A stretch of DNA of 49,330 nt, from contig RECR01000085.1 of the NCBI GenBank assembly GCA_007693955.1, positions 1-49,330 of the forward strand, given 5' to 3'. Below are positions 28,090-37,769 of the stretch, piece by piece; position 1 is the stretch's first letter, and each line of letters starts with the position of its first letter. Source of the DNA: Gloeocapsa sp. DLM2.Bin57 (GTDB lineage Bacteria; Cyanobacteriota; Cyanobacteriia; Cyanobacteriales; Gloeocapsaceae). The notes beneath the pieces are model-generated. The model was not told the DNA's origin. It saw only the letters and a program-made list of their open reading frames with translations, and ran no database searches. A program made the position numbers and the translations under genes.

Positions 28090-30570
28090 ATGACTATTAA
28101 TACAGTTGCTGAACCATCATCATCCTATGACATTACTTGTAATCCTACGGTTTGGTTAGAAGTATTAGTAGATTGTCCCGAGGTTGGGGGTTTATTTACT
28201 TATCGCGCACCAGAAAACCAAACAATTGAGTTAGGAGATGTAGTAACCATTCCTTTTGGAGCTAGATTAGTGGGAGGGATTGTGATTCGTTACCGAGAAT
28301 CTCTTCCTGAAGGATTACATCCCCAACAGATTAAAGCAATAACCGCGGTCACCGCTAGAGGATTATTTCCTAGGGGTTATTGGCAATTAATGGAAAAAGT
28401 AGCGCAATATTATGGGGTAGAATTAGCCAAAGTGTTGCGTTTAGCCTTACCACCAGGATTATTGGAGCGATCGCAGCGTCGTGTACGTCTCAACGCTGAA
28501 TTCATTCCTCCTGGGGCTGAGGCTTTTTGTAGTCCAGTGGCGATCGCTATTTTAAACCTCTTACAGCAACAAGAAGCAGGAGACTATAGCGTTAGATATC
28601 TACAACGTCAAATTAGGGGAGCAGAAAGAGGATTAAGGGAATTAAGCAAAAAAGGATGGATTAGTAGTTATCTTGAGCCTCCTAAACCCATCACCCCGAA
28701 ATGGCAAAAAGCAGTCACTAAGGTAGTAGATACTCCTCCTAGTGATTTAACCGAAAGACAGAAAGAAGTCTTAGAAGTACTAAATCTCAAGGGGGGTGAA
28801 TTATGGCTCAATGAATTGGTACAAATAGCCCAAACCACTACTGCAACGATTGAAAGGTTAGCCGAAAAAGGCTGTGTTGTGATCGAAAAAAGAGAGACTT
28901 TGCGTTTATTAGTAGAGGGTAAAATCACTGCAGATAGGGTAAAACAACTCAATCAAGCTCAACAACAAGCTTTAGCAGTAATTAATAACCTAGAGGGATA
29001 CGCAGAGGTATTATTACATGGAGTCACAGGATCTGGTAAAACAGAAGTCTATCTACAGGCGATCGCCCCTCTTTTAGAGCAGGGAAAATCAGCCTTAGTC
29101 TTAGTTCCCGAAATTGGTTTAACTCCCCAACTAACCGATCGCTTTCGGGCGCGTTTTGGGGATAAAGTCTATGTATATCATAGTGCTTTAGCTGATGGAG
29201 AGCGTTACGACACCTGGAGACAACTACTCAGAGGAGAACCCCAAGTAATCATTGGTACTCGTTCAGCGGTATTTTTACCTTTAGTCAATTTAGGGTTGCT
29301 CGTTTTAGATGAAGAACACGATTCTAGCTTTAAAGAGAGTCAGCGATCGCCTACTTATCACGCACGTTTAGTCGCCCAATGGCGCGCACAATTAGCCCAA
29401 TGTCCTCTCATTTTAGGCTCTGCGACTCCTGCTAGTGAGACTTGGTATTTATTTAAACAACAGCCTTTAAACCCCAATTATCGTTATCTAGAGTTACCTG
29501 AGAGAATCAGGGATAGTCAGTTACCTTCGGTGGCAATAGTCGATATGCGACAAGAACTACAAAGGGGTAATCGTTCCATCTTCAGTACTGCTTTAACTAA
29601 CGCTTTAGCAGAATTGCGAGCAAAACAACAACAAGCCATTCTGTTTATTCCCCGTCGTGGTCATAGTACATTTGTATCTTGTCGTTCTTGTGGTTATGTG
29701 ATTGAATGTCCCCATTGTGACGTTTCTCTCTCTTATCACTATACCCAAGAGGGAGGTACTCAATTATTGCGTTGTCACTATTGCAACCATACCAGTTTAC
29801 ACCCCTCTAATTGTCCTGAATGTGGTTCACCCTATCTCAAATTCTTTGGCAGTGGAACACAAAAAGTCTATTTAGAATTAAACCGTCTCTTACCTGATTT
29901 AAGACTAATTCGCTTTGATAGTGATACCACTCGTACTAAAGGTGCACACCGTGAATTACTCGAACGTTTCGCCCAAGGAGAAGCGGATGTTTTAATAGGT
30001 ACTCAAATGTTAACCAAGGGCATAGATATCGCCCAAGTAACCCTAGTAGGAGTAGTAGCAGCCGATGGTTTATTACACCGTTCTAATTATCGTACTGCAG
30101 AACAAGCTTTTCAAATCTTAACTCAAGTAGCAGGACGCGCGGGACGTGGTACAGAACCAGGAAAGGTGATTATACAAACCTATTCCCCAGAACATCCCGT
30201 TTTAACCGCGGTAGAAACTCATAACTATGGTGAATTTATCGAGACAGAATTACAACAGCGCGCCCAATTATTATACCCTCCTTATGGTAGTTTAATCTTG
30301 TTGCGTTTGACAGGAATCAATCAAATAGAAGTCCAACAAACAGCACAATTAATGAGTGATACTTGTCGAGAAATTTTACCCCCAGAAGTAGAGATTCTCG
30401 GACCTGCACCAGCTAATATTATGCGGGTAGCGCGTAATTATCGTTGGCAAATTTTACTAAAGTTTCCTAATCCACAACGAGAACAATTGATTGATTTTGC
30501 CCAGTTAAAACAAATTTGTCCTACTTCGGTTAATCTCTCTATTAGTATTGATCCTTTAGATATAGATTAG
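28090..30570 (+). CDS. priA: primosomal protein N' (replication restart helicase PriA)
   Basis: PriA reloads the replisome at stalled forks. After the 3'-DNA-binding domain (about 20-115) and a winged-helix part come the superfamily 2 helicase motifs: Walker A GVTGSGKTEVYL, DEEH box LDEEHDSS, and LTQVAGRAGRG (motif VI). Between them is the zinc-binding module CRSCGYVIECPHC ... CHYCNHTSLHPSNCPECG with eight cysteines. I start at ATG 28090 (826 aa). A TTG 19 codons upstream is in frame, but that extension has no family counterpart and no ribosome site. The next gene follows after ten bases. Confidence 0.94.
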   Translation: MTINTVAEPSSSYDITCNPTVWLEVLVDCPEVGGLFTYRAPENQTIELGDVVTIPFGARLVGGIVIRYRESLPEGLHPQQIKAITAVTARGLFPRGYWQLMEKVAQYYGVELAKVLRLALPPGLLERSQRRVRLNAEFIPPGAEAFCSPVAIAILNLLQQQEAGDYSVRYLQRQIRGAERGLRELSKKGWISSYLEPPKPITPKWQKAVTKVVDTPPSDLTERQKEVLEVLNLKGGELWLNELVQIAQTTTATIERLAEKGCVVIEKRETLRLLVEGKITADRVKQLNQAQQQALAVINNLEGYAEVLLHGVTGSGKTEVYLQAIAPLLEQGKSALVLVPEIGLTPQLTDRFRARFGDKVYVYHSALADGERYDTWRQLLRGEPQVIIGTRSAVFLPLVNLGLLVLDEEHDSSFKESQRSPTYHARLVAQWRAQLAQCPLILGSATPASETWYLFKQQPLNPNYRYLELPERIRDSQLPSVAIVDMRQELQRGNRSIFSTALTNALAELRAKQQQAILFIPRRGHSTFVSCRSCGYVIECPHCDVSLSYHYTQEGGTQLLRCHYCNHTSLHPSNCPECGSPYLKFFGSGTQKVYLELNRLLPDLRLIRFDSDTTRTKGAHRELLERFAQGEADVLIGTQMLTKGIDIAQVTLVGVVAADGLLHRSNYRTAEQAFQILTQVAGRAGRGTEPGKVIIQTYSPEHPVLTAVETHNYGEFIETELQQRAQLLYPPYGSLILLRLTGINQIEVQQTAQLMSDTCREILPPEVEILGPAPANIMRVARNYRWQILLKFPNPQREQLIDFAQLKQICPTSVNLSISIDPLDID

Positions 30571-30580
30571 TAAAAACAAT

Positions 30581-32116
30581 ATGAATTCTACCAATTTTTC
30601 TTTACTAGTTCAGAATATGTTACGGGATGATTTTTATCCACATCCTGTTCAATCTCCCATAGAATTAATTCAAACTCATATTTCTTACATTTTCCTAACT
30701 GGTGATTATGTGTATAAACTGAAAAAACCTGTTGATTTTGGTTTTCTGGACTTTTCTACTCCTGCTAAACGTCATCATTTTACTCAAGAAGAATTAAGAT
30801 TAAATCAACCCCTAGCACCCGATATTTATCTAGAGGTTTTACCTATTAATTATCAATCCATCTTAACTGGAGTAGGAGAAGTTCAAGAATACGTCTTAAA
30901 AATGAGACAATTTCCTCAAGAAAACTTGTTAATTAACTTAGTTAAAAATCAAACTTTATTACCCAAACATTGTCAAGAATTAGGAGAAGTCTTAGCAACA
31001 TTCCATCAAAATACTCCAACTAATGAATATATAACTAGTTTTGGTACTCCCGAAAATATCGCTAAAGCAATTTTGGAAAATTATCAGCATACAGCTAAAT
31101 ATGTAGGTTCAATTCAAACTGAACAACAATACTTAGAAACTCAAGCATTTACTGATAACTTTATTAAGACCAATACAGACTTATTGTTAAGAAGACAAAC
31201 ACAAGGAAAAATCAGAGAATGTCATGGAGATTTACACTTAAAAAATATTTGTTTATATCAAGATAAAATCCAACTATTCGATCGCATTGAATTTAACGAA
31301 GAATTCCGTTATGTAGATGTTATCTATGACGTTGCTTTTACGATGATGGATTTAGACTTTAATCAAGCGTCTGATTTAGGGAATATCTTTTTAAATACTT
31401 ATCTAGAAAAAACAGGAGATTGGGAAGGAGTAGCAATCTTACCACTGTATCTGAGTCGTCAAGCTTATGTCAGAGCTAAAGTAAACTCTCTAACTCAAGA
31501 CAATCCACAACTAGATTCAACCGAAAGAGACAGTCTGAGACTAGAAGCAGAAAGATATTATCAACTAGCGTGGCAATATAGTCAACCCCAACCAGGTAAA
31601 ATCATACTCATGTCAGGATTATCGGGATCAGGAAAAACTACCGTAGCCCAAAAAATAGCACCTTTGATTAAAGCCATTTTAATTCGTTCCGATGCGGTAC
31701 GTAAACACTTAGCGGGTATATCTTTAGACAGTAGAGGTGGAGAGGAGATATACACCGCCGAGATGAGTAACAAAACTTATCAAAGGTTGTTAGAATTAGG
31801 GATAAAACTAGCCAAACAGGGATTTACGGTGATTCTTGACGCTAAATACGATCGCTTGTACAGAAGATTAACCGCAGCGGATGCAGCCAAGACAGAGAAT
31901 ATACCCTTAGAGATTTATTACTGTACAGCACCACTGGAAGTTTTGAGAGAGAGAATCGAGCAACGTCAAGGAGATATTTCCGACGCTACCTCAGAACTTC
32001 TCACTCAACAACTAGCCAGTCAAGAAGAATTCACAGAAAGGGAGAAACACTACCTAACCGTCATCGATACTAACCAAAATAATTGGGGGGTGTCAATATT
32101 TCCTGAGAAAGGTTAA
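30581..32116 (+). CDS. two-domain protein: aminoglycoside-phosphotransferase-like kinase plus P-loop kinase
   Basis: The N-terminal half (about 30-310) is a protein-kinase-like phosphotransferase fold: YVYKLKKPVDFGFLDF near the start, the catalytic loop HGDLHLKN (215-222) and LFDRIEFNEE as the metal-binding segment. The C-terminal part (about 338-511) is a separate P-loop kinase with MSGLSGSGKTTVAQ (Walker A at about 346-353) and TVILDAKYDRLYRR, like gluconate- or zeta-type kinases. This fusion occurs in many bacteria, annotated only as bifunctional kinase; substrates are unknown. It sits ten bases after priA and is probably co-transcribed with it. Antibiotic resistance should not be inferred. 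Confidence 0.85.
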   Translation: MNSTNFSLLVQNMLRDDFYPHPVQSPIELIQTHISYIFLTGDYVYKLKKPVDFGFLDFSTPAKRHHFTQEELRLNQPLAPDIYLEVLPINYQSILTGVGEVQEYVLKMRQFPQENLLINLVKNQTLLPKHCQELGEVLATFHQNTPTNEYITSFGTPENIAKAILENYQHTAKYVGSIQTEQQYLETQAFTDNFIKTNTDLLLRRQTQGKIRECHGDLHLKNICLYQDKIQLFDRIEFNEEFRYVDVIYDVAFTMMDLDFNQASDLGNIFLNTYLEKTGDWEGVAILPLYLSRQAYVRAKVNSLTQDNPQLDSTERDSLRLEAERYYQLAWQYSQPQPGKIILMSGLSGSGKTTVAQKIAPLIKAILIRSDAVRKHLAGISLDSRGGEEIYTAEMSNKTYQRLLELGIKLAKQGFTVILDAKYDRLYRRLTAADAAKTENIPLEIYYCTAPLEVLRERIEQRQGDISDATSELLTQQLASQEEFTEREKHYLTVIDTNQNNWGVSIFPEKG

Positions 32117-32197
32117 CATAAGTTAATAATAGTAAAATAACAATTAGCATCCAGTTGTTAAAACTAGCTAAACAACATCTCACTAGGAGAGTACAGA

Positions 32198-34045
32198 GTG
32201 AACAAAAATAATAAAAGATGGCGCAATGCGGGATTATACGCACTATTAGCGCTAGTAGTAGTAGCCCTAGGGACAATCTTTGTGGATCAACAACCACCAG
32301 CTCTAGAGACCTGGAAGTATAGTCAATTTATTGAAGAGGTACAAGCTAATCGCGTTGAAAAAGTTCAACTAACACCAGATCGGTCTCAAGCCAGAGTAAC
32401 AGAACAAGATGGCTCTCAAGTAGTAGTTAATCTACCCAACGATCCTGGGTTACTAGAACTGTTAATCAACAACAACGTAGATATCTCAGTAGATACCCAA
32501 AGAGATGACAGTTTTGTTTTAAGAGCATTAAGCAGCCTATTTTTACCATTTTTGTTACTAGTAGGTCTATTTTTCCTCTTACGTCGAGCCCAAAATGGAC
32601 CAGGATCACAAGCGATGAACTTTGGTAAATCCAAAGCCAGAGTGCAAATGGAACCTCAAACACAGGTAACCTTTGGAGACGTAGCGGGAATCGAACAAGC
32701 CAAATTAGAACTAAACGAAGTAGTAGATTTCCTCAAAAACGCCGATCGCTTTACCGCTATAGGTGCAAAAATTCCCAAAGGAGTACTCTTAGTAGGACCT
32801 CCAGGAACAGGTAAAACCCTCTTAGCGCGAGCAGTAGCAGGAGAAGCTGGAGTACCCTTTTTCTCTATCTCAGGTTCAGAATTCGTAGAGATGTTCGTAG
32901 GTGTAGGTGCATCCCGAGTCAGAGACTTATTTGAACAAGCTAAAGCCAACGCACCCTGTATTGTTTTTATTGATGAAATTGACGCGGTAGGTCGTCAACG
33001 TGGAGCAGGATTAGGGGGAGGTAACGACGAAAGAGAACAAACCCTCAACCAGTTACTCACAGAGATGGATGGTTTTGAAGGTAACACAGGAATCATCGTC
33101 ATCGCAGCTACCAACCGTCCTGATGTACTAGATGCAGCTTTACTCAGACCCGGTCGTTTTGACCGTCAAGTGGTAGTAGATCGCCCCGACTACGCAGGTC
33201 GTCAAGAAATTCTCCGTGTTCACGCTCGCGGTAAAACCCTAGGTAAAGACGTAGATTTAGATAAAATCGCTCGTCGTACCCCTGGATTTACAGGAGCTGA
33301 TCTCTCTAACCTGCTCAACGAAGCAGCTATACTAGCAGCCCGTCGTAACTTAACCGAAATTTCTATGGACGAAGTCAACGACGCCATCGATCGCGTTTTA
33401 GCAGGTCCTGAGAAAAAAGAACGGATTATGAGCGAAAAACGTAAAGCAGTAGTAGCTTATCACGAAGCAGGTCACGCTTTAGTAGGTGCTTTAATGCCCG
33501 ATTACGATCCCGTACAGAAAATCAGCATTATTCCCCGTGGACGCGCAGGAGGATTAACCTGGTTCACTCCTAGTGAGGATCGCGTCGAATCTGGGCTATT
33601 TTCTCGCTCCTACCTACAGAATATGATGGCGGTAGCTTTAGGTGGTCGTATCGCTGAAGAGATTATTTTCGGTGAAGATGAAGTCACCACTGGGGCATCT
33701 AATGACCTACAACAAGTAGCTAGCCGTGCTCGTCAAATGGTTACTCGTTTTGGTATGAGTGAACGTCTTGGACCTGTTGCTTTAGGTCGTCAAAATGGTA
33801 ATATATTCTTAGGGCGGGAAATAGCCTCAGACCGTGACTTCTCTGATGAAACTGCAGCAGCGATTGATGAAGAAGTACGTAATCTCGTTGAACAAGCCTA
33901 TCGTCGCGCTAAAGAGGTTCTGGTTAACAACCGTCACATTCTCGATCGCTTAGCTGAAATGCTGATCGAAAAAGAAACCGTTGACGCTGATGAGTTACAG
34001 GATTTACTCGCTAATAGTGACGTGAAAATGGCTACTATTTCCTAA
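32198..34045 (+). CDS. ftsH: ATP-dependent zinc metalloprotease FtsH (FtsH3-like)
   Basis: This membrane AAA+ protease degrades damaged or unassembled membrane proteins; in cyanobacteria FtsH hexamers remove photodamaged D1 and control iron and other stress responses. Two membrane helices (about 11-29 and 108-128) flank a lumenal or periplasmic domain. Walker A is GPPGTGKT (200-207), Walker [10 protein letters not shown] (255-263), the second region of homology [20 protein letters not shown], and the zinc site H422-E423-H426 in HEAGH. The N-terminus [20 protein letters not shown] resembles the cyanobacterial FtsH3 branch more than FtsH2; this is from memory. The start is GTG with AGGAGA eight bases upstream. 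Confidence 0.95.
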   Translation: MNKNNKRWRNAGLYALLALVVVALGTIFVDQQPPALETWKYSQFIEEVQANRVEKVQLTPDRSQARVTEQDGSQVVVNLPNDPGLLELLINNNVDISVDTQRDDSFVLRALSSLFLPFLLLVGLFFLLRRAQNGPGSQAMNFGKSKARVQMEPQTQVTFGDVAGIEQAKLELNEVVDFLKNADRFTAIGAKIPKGVLLVGPPGTGKTLLARAVAGEAGVPFFSISGSEFVEMFVGVGASRVRDLFEQAKANAPCIVFIDEIDAVGRQRGAGLGGGNDEREQTLNQLLTEMDGFEGNTGIIVIAATNRPDVLDAALLRPGRFDRQVVVDRPDYAGRQEILRVHARGKTLGKDVDLDKIARRTPGFTGADLSNLLNEAAILAARRNLTEISMDEVNDAIDRVLAGPEKKERIMSEKRKAVVAYHEAGHALVGALMPDYDPVQKISIIPRGRAGGLTWFTPSEDRVESGLFSRSYLQNMMAVALGGRIAEEIIFGEDEVTTGASNDLQQVASRARQMVTRFGMSERLGPVALGRQNGNIFLGREIASDRDFSDETAAAIDEEVRNLVEQAYRRAKEVLVNNRHILDRLAEMLIEKETVDADELQDLLANSDVKMATIS

Positions 34046-34070
34046 CTTTCTTATCTAAGTATTTGTTTTT

Positions 34071-34101
34071 AGCCCACCTAATCTAGGTAGGGCTTATTTT
34101 T
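34071..34101 (+). terminator. terminator after ftsH
   Basis: AGCCCACCTA (34071-34080), loop ATC, then TAGGT-A-GGGCT (34084-34094) gives a ten-bp stem with one bulged A, followed by TATTTTTT. It is a good Rho-independent terminator for ftsH. Its tail ends only 15 bases before the arsM start codon, so arsM must depend on read-through or on a promoter that overlaps this hairpin. Confidence 0.8.
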
Positions 34102-34116
34102 TGGCAAACTATAACC

Positions 34117-35181
34117 ATGGAATCAATTAACTCAATAACTAACTACGACGTAGAACAAGAAGTTCTCACTAGATATCAACAAGGAGCACAAGAAAGACAA
34201 CCATCTCTATGTTGTCCTACAGAGTATCAACAGGATTATCTTAACATTATTCCCGAAGAGATTATCGCTAAAGACTATGGTTGTGGTGATCCGACTCGTT
34301 ACGTTAACACGGGTGAAACAGTAGTTGATCTAGGATCTGGTGCGGGTAAAAACTGTTATATCATAGCTCAAAAAGTGGGAGCTACTGGTAAAGTTATTGG
34401 GGTGGATTTTAACGAGGATATGTTATCTCTAGCCAGAAAGTACCAAGCTGAGATTAGTAATAAGCTAGGATATGCTAATACCGAGTTTGTCAAAGGTAAA
34501 ATCCAGGATTTGAGTTTAGATTTAAACGCGGTAGCTAATTGGTTAAATGATCACCCTGTTGACTCTCTAGATAAGTTAGCCCAATTGGAGAGTATTTGCG
34601 ATCGCTTACGTCAAGAAAACCCACTGATTGCTACAGCTAGCGTTAATGTGGTTGTCTCTAATTGTGTCCTAAATTTGGTACGTCCTCAAGATAAACAGCA
34701 GTTATTTGCTGAAATTTTTCGTATTCTCAAACCTGGTGGACGTGCGGTTATTGCTGATATAGTCTGCGATCGCGATCCTACGGCAACTATTCTCAATGAT
34801 CCTGAACTGTGGAGTGGTTGTATTGCAGGTGCGTTTCGTGAAGATATTTTTTTAGAAATGTTTCAAGCAGCGGGATTTGTGGGTCTAGAAATTTTACAAC
34901 GTCAAAGCGAACCCTGGCAAGTTATCGAAGGTATCGAATTTAGATCCCTGACAATTCGTGCTTTTAAAGCAATTACAGCAACTAACTCCAGTAAAGAACA
35001 TACTATTATCTATTCTGGACCGTGGCAACAGGTACAAGATGATCAAGGTAACATTTTACCACGAGGACAACGTATCACTGTTTCTGATGCAACCTATCAA
35101 ACCTTAACTCATTCCGATAGTCCCTATCATCAAAATATCATCAAGGTATCTGATGTTCAATCGTCTCAATGTTGTGGTTAA
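34117..35181 (+). CDS. arsM: ArsM-type arsenite S-adenosylmethionine methyltransferase
   Basis: ArsM methylates As(III) stepwise in the cytosol. The SAM-binding motif is VVDLGSGAGKNCYI (DLGSGAG at 71-77). The arsenic-binding cysteines of the family are all in place: C56 in YGCGDP, C183 in SNCVLNL and C235 in WSGCIAGA, with an extra CC pair at 32-33. After the catalytic core (to about 285) a 65-residue C-terminal domain ends in SSQCCG, another possible metal-thiol site. At 354 aa it is in the normal range. The radical SAM gene arsS starts nine bases after its stop; in characterised cyanobacteria this pair makes dimethylarsenate and then arsenosugar precursors. Confidence 0.9.
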   Translation: MESINSITNYDVEQEVLTRYQQGAQERQPSLCCPTEYQQDYLNIIPEEIIAKDYGCGDPTRYVNTGETVVDLGSGAGKNCYIIAQKVGATGKVIGVDFNEDMLSLARKYQAEISNKLGYANTEFVKGKIQDLSLDLNAVANWLNDHPVDSLDKLAQLESICDRLRQENPLIATASVNVVVSNCVLNLVRPQDKQQLFAEIFRILKPGGRAVIADIVCDRDPTATILNDPELWSGCIAGAFREDIFLEMFQAAGFVGLEILQRQSEPWQVIEGIEFRSLTIRAFKAITATNSSKEHTIIYSGPWQQVQDDQGNILPRGQRITVSDATYQTLTHSDSPYHQNIIKVSDVQSSQCCG

Positions 35182-35190
35182 ATAAATTTA

Positions 35191-36189
35191 ATGATGGTTA
35201 ATTTTTCAACAGATATTACTCCTTTTGTTCAAAAAATAGGTCAACCTTTAACTAAGAAGAAAATAACTACTTTACAAATCAATTTAGGAAAAAAATGTAA
35301 CCTTGCTTGTAATCATTGTCATGTAGAATCTAGTCCTTTGAGAACAGAAGAATTATCACCAGAAATATGTCAAGAATTACAGCAATTAATTACTAGATTT
35401 CCTCAGATTAAAACTGTCGATTTAACGGGAGGAGCACCAGAAATCAACTATGGGTTTCATGACTTAGTAGAAAGCGCTGTTCAAGCTAACAAAGAAGTAA
35501 TAGTAAGGTCTAATTTAACTATTTTCTTTGAGTCGGGATGGGAATATTTACCTAATTATTTCGCTGCAAATAAACTAAGAGTAATTGCTTCTCTACCCTG
35601 TTATTTAGAAGATAATGTAGATAAACAAAGGGGTAAAGGTGTCTATCAACAATCAATTCAAGCTATAACTATTTTAAATGAGTTAGGTTATGGAATCAAA
35701 CCAGATTTAATCTTGGATTTAGTCTATAATCCCCCAATTCCTAGAGATAATAATTTTAGTTTGACTCCTAATCAATTAAAGTTGCAAGAAGATTATCAAA
35801 ACTATCTAAAACAAGAGTATAATCTGAGCTTTAATAACTTATTTACCATAACTAATTTACCAATAGGAAGAGTTAAAATACAACTAGAAAAACAAGAAAT
35901 TTATCAAGAATATCTCCAGTTTTTAGAAACCCACCATAACCAGGATACAGTTGGTAATCTTATGTGTCGTAATCAGTTGTCAGTAGATTACTTGGGCAAT
36001 ATTTATGACTGTGATTTTAATCAAATGGAAAATATCCCAGCTGTGAGTAAAAATGGTCAAAAATTAACAGTAAAAGATTTGCTAACCGCGGGAAACTTAG
36101 ATATAATTGACGAAATCAAAACCGCTAAATACTGTTATGGTTGTACAGCAGGAAGTGGATCTAGTTGTGGTGGTGCTTTAATTGCATGA
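35191..36189 (+). CDS. arsS: ArsS-type radical SAM/Cys-rich protein of arsenosugar synthesis
   Basis: ArsS enzymes use a 5'-deoxyadenosyl group from SAM to build 5'-deoxy-5'-dimethylarsinoyl-adenosine, an arsenosugar precursor. The cluster motif is CNLACNHC (C36, C40, C43), followed by LTGGAPE (79-83). The C-terminal cysteine-rich part has MCRNQLSVDYLGNIYDCDFN and YCYGCTAGSGSSCGGAL, the signature of the radical SAM/Cys-rich family. It is 332 aa. It follows arsM by nine bases and overlaps the transporter gene by four (ATGA). The family is clear from the motifs; the substrate is inferred from the arsM neighbour. Confidence 0.88.
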   Translation: MMVNFSTDITPFVQKIGQPLTKKKITTLQINLGKKCNLACNHCHVESSPLRTEELSPEICQELQQLITRFPQIKTVDLTGGAPEINYGFHDLVESAVQANKEVIVRSNLTIFFESGWEYLPNYFAANKLRVIASLPCYLEDNVDKQRGKGVYQQSIQAITILNELGYGIKPDLILDLVYNPPIPRDNNFSLTPNQLKLQEDYQNYLKQEYNLSFNNLFTITNLPIGRVKIQLEKQEIYQEYLQFLETHHNQDTVGNLMCRNQLSVDYLGNIYDCDFNQMENIPAVSKNGQKLTVKDLLTAGNLDIIDEIKTAKYCYGCTAGSGSSCGGALIA

Positions 36190-37769
36190 ATGACTCTAAA
36201 GAAAGGCTATATTTTACCACAAAATTAGCCTTTGGTGCTGGTGATTTTGGTCCAGCTATTGCAGCTAATTTATTAATATTTTTTCTGTTATTCTTTTTTA
36301 CTAATGTAGCAGGAATACCCGCGGGATTAGCGGGGATGATTTTAGCAATTGGGAAAATCTATGATGCTATTAATGATCCTGTAATTGGTATCTTAAGCGA
36401 TCGCACTACCTCAAGATGGGGACGTCGTTTACCCTGGATATTAGGGGGTGCGATTCCTTTTGGGGTAATGTTTTTTTTCCATTGGATAGTACCTGATTTT
36501 GACAAGATTATGCAGTTATTTTGGTACTATGTGGTTATTGCTTTATTATTTAATACCTTCTATACTGTAGTTAATCTCCCCTATGGCGCATTAACTCCTG
36601 ATCTAACTAGAGATTATAACGAACGTACCAGTCTTAATAGTTTTCGGATGAGTTTTTCTCTTGGTGGGGGGATATTCTCTCTGATTCTAGCAGGGTTAAT
36701 CTTTCAACAATACCCTGATGATCCTCAACAACAATATTCAGCCTTGGGCTTAATCTGTGGCATAATCTCGATTATAGCTATATTGTGGTGTGGTTTAAGA
36801 GTACCCGAAAGAGCAAAAAGACCTATTTTAAACCAACAACAAAAAAAGATAGTGGGGATAGGTGTAATTATACTGGGAATAGGGGCGATCGCCGTTGGTT
36901 TAATTACTCAACAACCTAGATTAATTATGCTTATCATTGGGATTGTTACCTTAGAATTAACCCTGTTTGGGGTAACGATGATTTTTGCACCTTTAGAGTC
37001 TCATTTACGTCTAGAAAATAACCCTTTACATACAACTGAAGCGAGTTTAAGTTTTGCTCAACAAGTTAAAACAGTTTTAGAAAATCGACCTTTTTTATAC
37101 GTGATCGGAATATATCTTTTTTCTTGGTTAAGTGTACAGTTAACTGGTTCGATTTTGATTTATTTTGTGGTTAGTTGGATGGGGTTACCTTCTGCGGATT
37201 TTCCTAGAGTTGCACTAGAAGTACAGGGTACAGCGTTATTAATGCTGTTTGTCTGGAAACAAGTAAGCGATCGCTATGGTAAAAAAATGGTTTATTATCT
37301 AGGAGTTAGTATCTGGATTATCGCCCAATCGGGGTTATGGTTAATTCAACCTGAACAATATAACCTACTCTATATCTTAGCTATTCTCGCTGGTTGCGGT
37401 GTATCTGTAGCTTCTTTAGTACCTTGGTCAATGTTACCAGACGTGATTGAGTTAGACGAATTAAGAACAGGAAAAAGACGAGAAGGGATTTATTATAGTT
37501 TTATGGTGCTTACGCAAAAAGTCTGTTTAGCTTTAGCCTTATTTTTAGTAGGAGTAATGTTAGAATTAGCGGGATTTATCGAACAAACACCAGGAGGAGA
37601 TATACCAATACAACCTCCTAGCGCGTTATTAGCGATTAGAATAGTTGTTTCTATTTTACCTGCAATATTTTTAGTTTGCGGTTTAATTTTAGCGCGCTTT
37701 TACCCTATTACTCGAGATTTCCATAATCAAATCCGTTTACAGTTACAGGAAAAAAATAGGATATTATAA
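36186..37769 (+). CDS. GPH-family (MFS) sugar:cation symporter-like transporter
   Basis: Twelve hydrophobic segments and the loop DAINDPVIGILSDRTTSRWG with GRRLPWI are the signature of the glycoside-pentoside-hexuronide:cation symporter family in the major facilitator superfamily. At 527 aa it is a little long because of a loop after about residue 215. I choose the ATG at 36186, which overlaps the arsS stop as ATGA, rather than a GTG-type upstream start seven codons earlier. The coupling to arsS suggests it handles the product of the pathway, for example an arsenosugar or its nucleoside precursor; this is inference. It converges on the MOSC gene with a six-base overlap. Confidence 0.82.
   Translation: MNDSKERLYFTTKLAFGAGDFGPAIAANLLIFFLLFFFTNVAGIPAGLAGMILAIGKIYDAINDPVIGILSDRTTSRWGRRLPWILGGAIPFGVMFFFHWIVPDFDKIMQLFWYYVVIALLFNTFYTVVNLPYGALTPDLTRDYNERTSLNSFRMSFSLGGGIFSLILAGLIFQQYPDDPQQQYSALGLICGIISIIAILWCGLRVPERAKRPILNQQQKKIVGIGVIILGIGAIAVGLITQQPRLIMLIIGIVTLELTLFGVTMIFAPLESHLRLENNPLHTTEASLSFAQQVKTVLENRPFLYVIGIYLFSWLSVQLTGSILIYFVVSWMGLPSADFPRVALEVQGTALLMLFVWKQVSDRYGKKMVYYLGVSIWIIAQSGLWLIQPEQYNLLYILAILAGCGVSVASLVPWSMLPDVIELDELRTGKRREGIYYSFMVLTQKVCLALALFLVGVMLELAGFIEQTPGGDIPIQPPSALLAIRIVVSILPAIFLVCGLILARFYPITRDFHNQIRLQLQEKNRIL

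Noticed and set aside
30581-32116. Aminoglycoside resistance gene
   Set aside because: The phosphotransferase fold is shared with many housekeeping kinases; the fused P-loop domain and chromosomal context argue against resistance.
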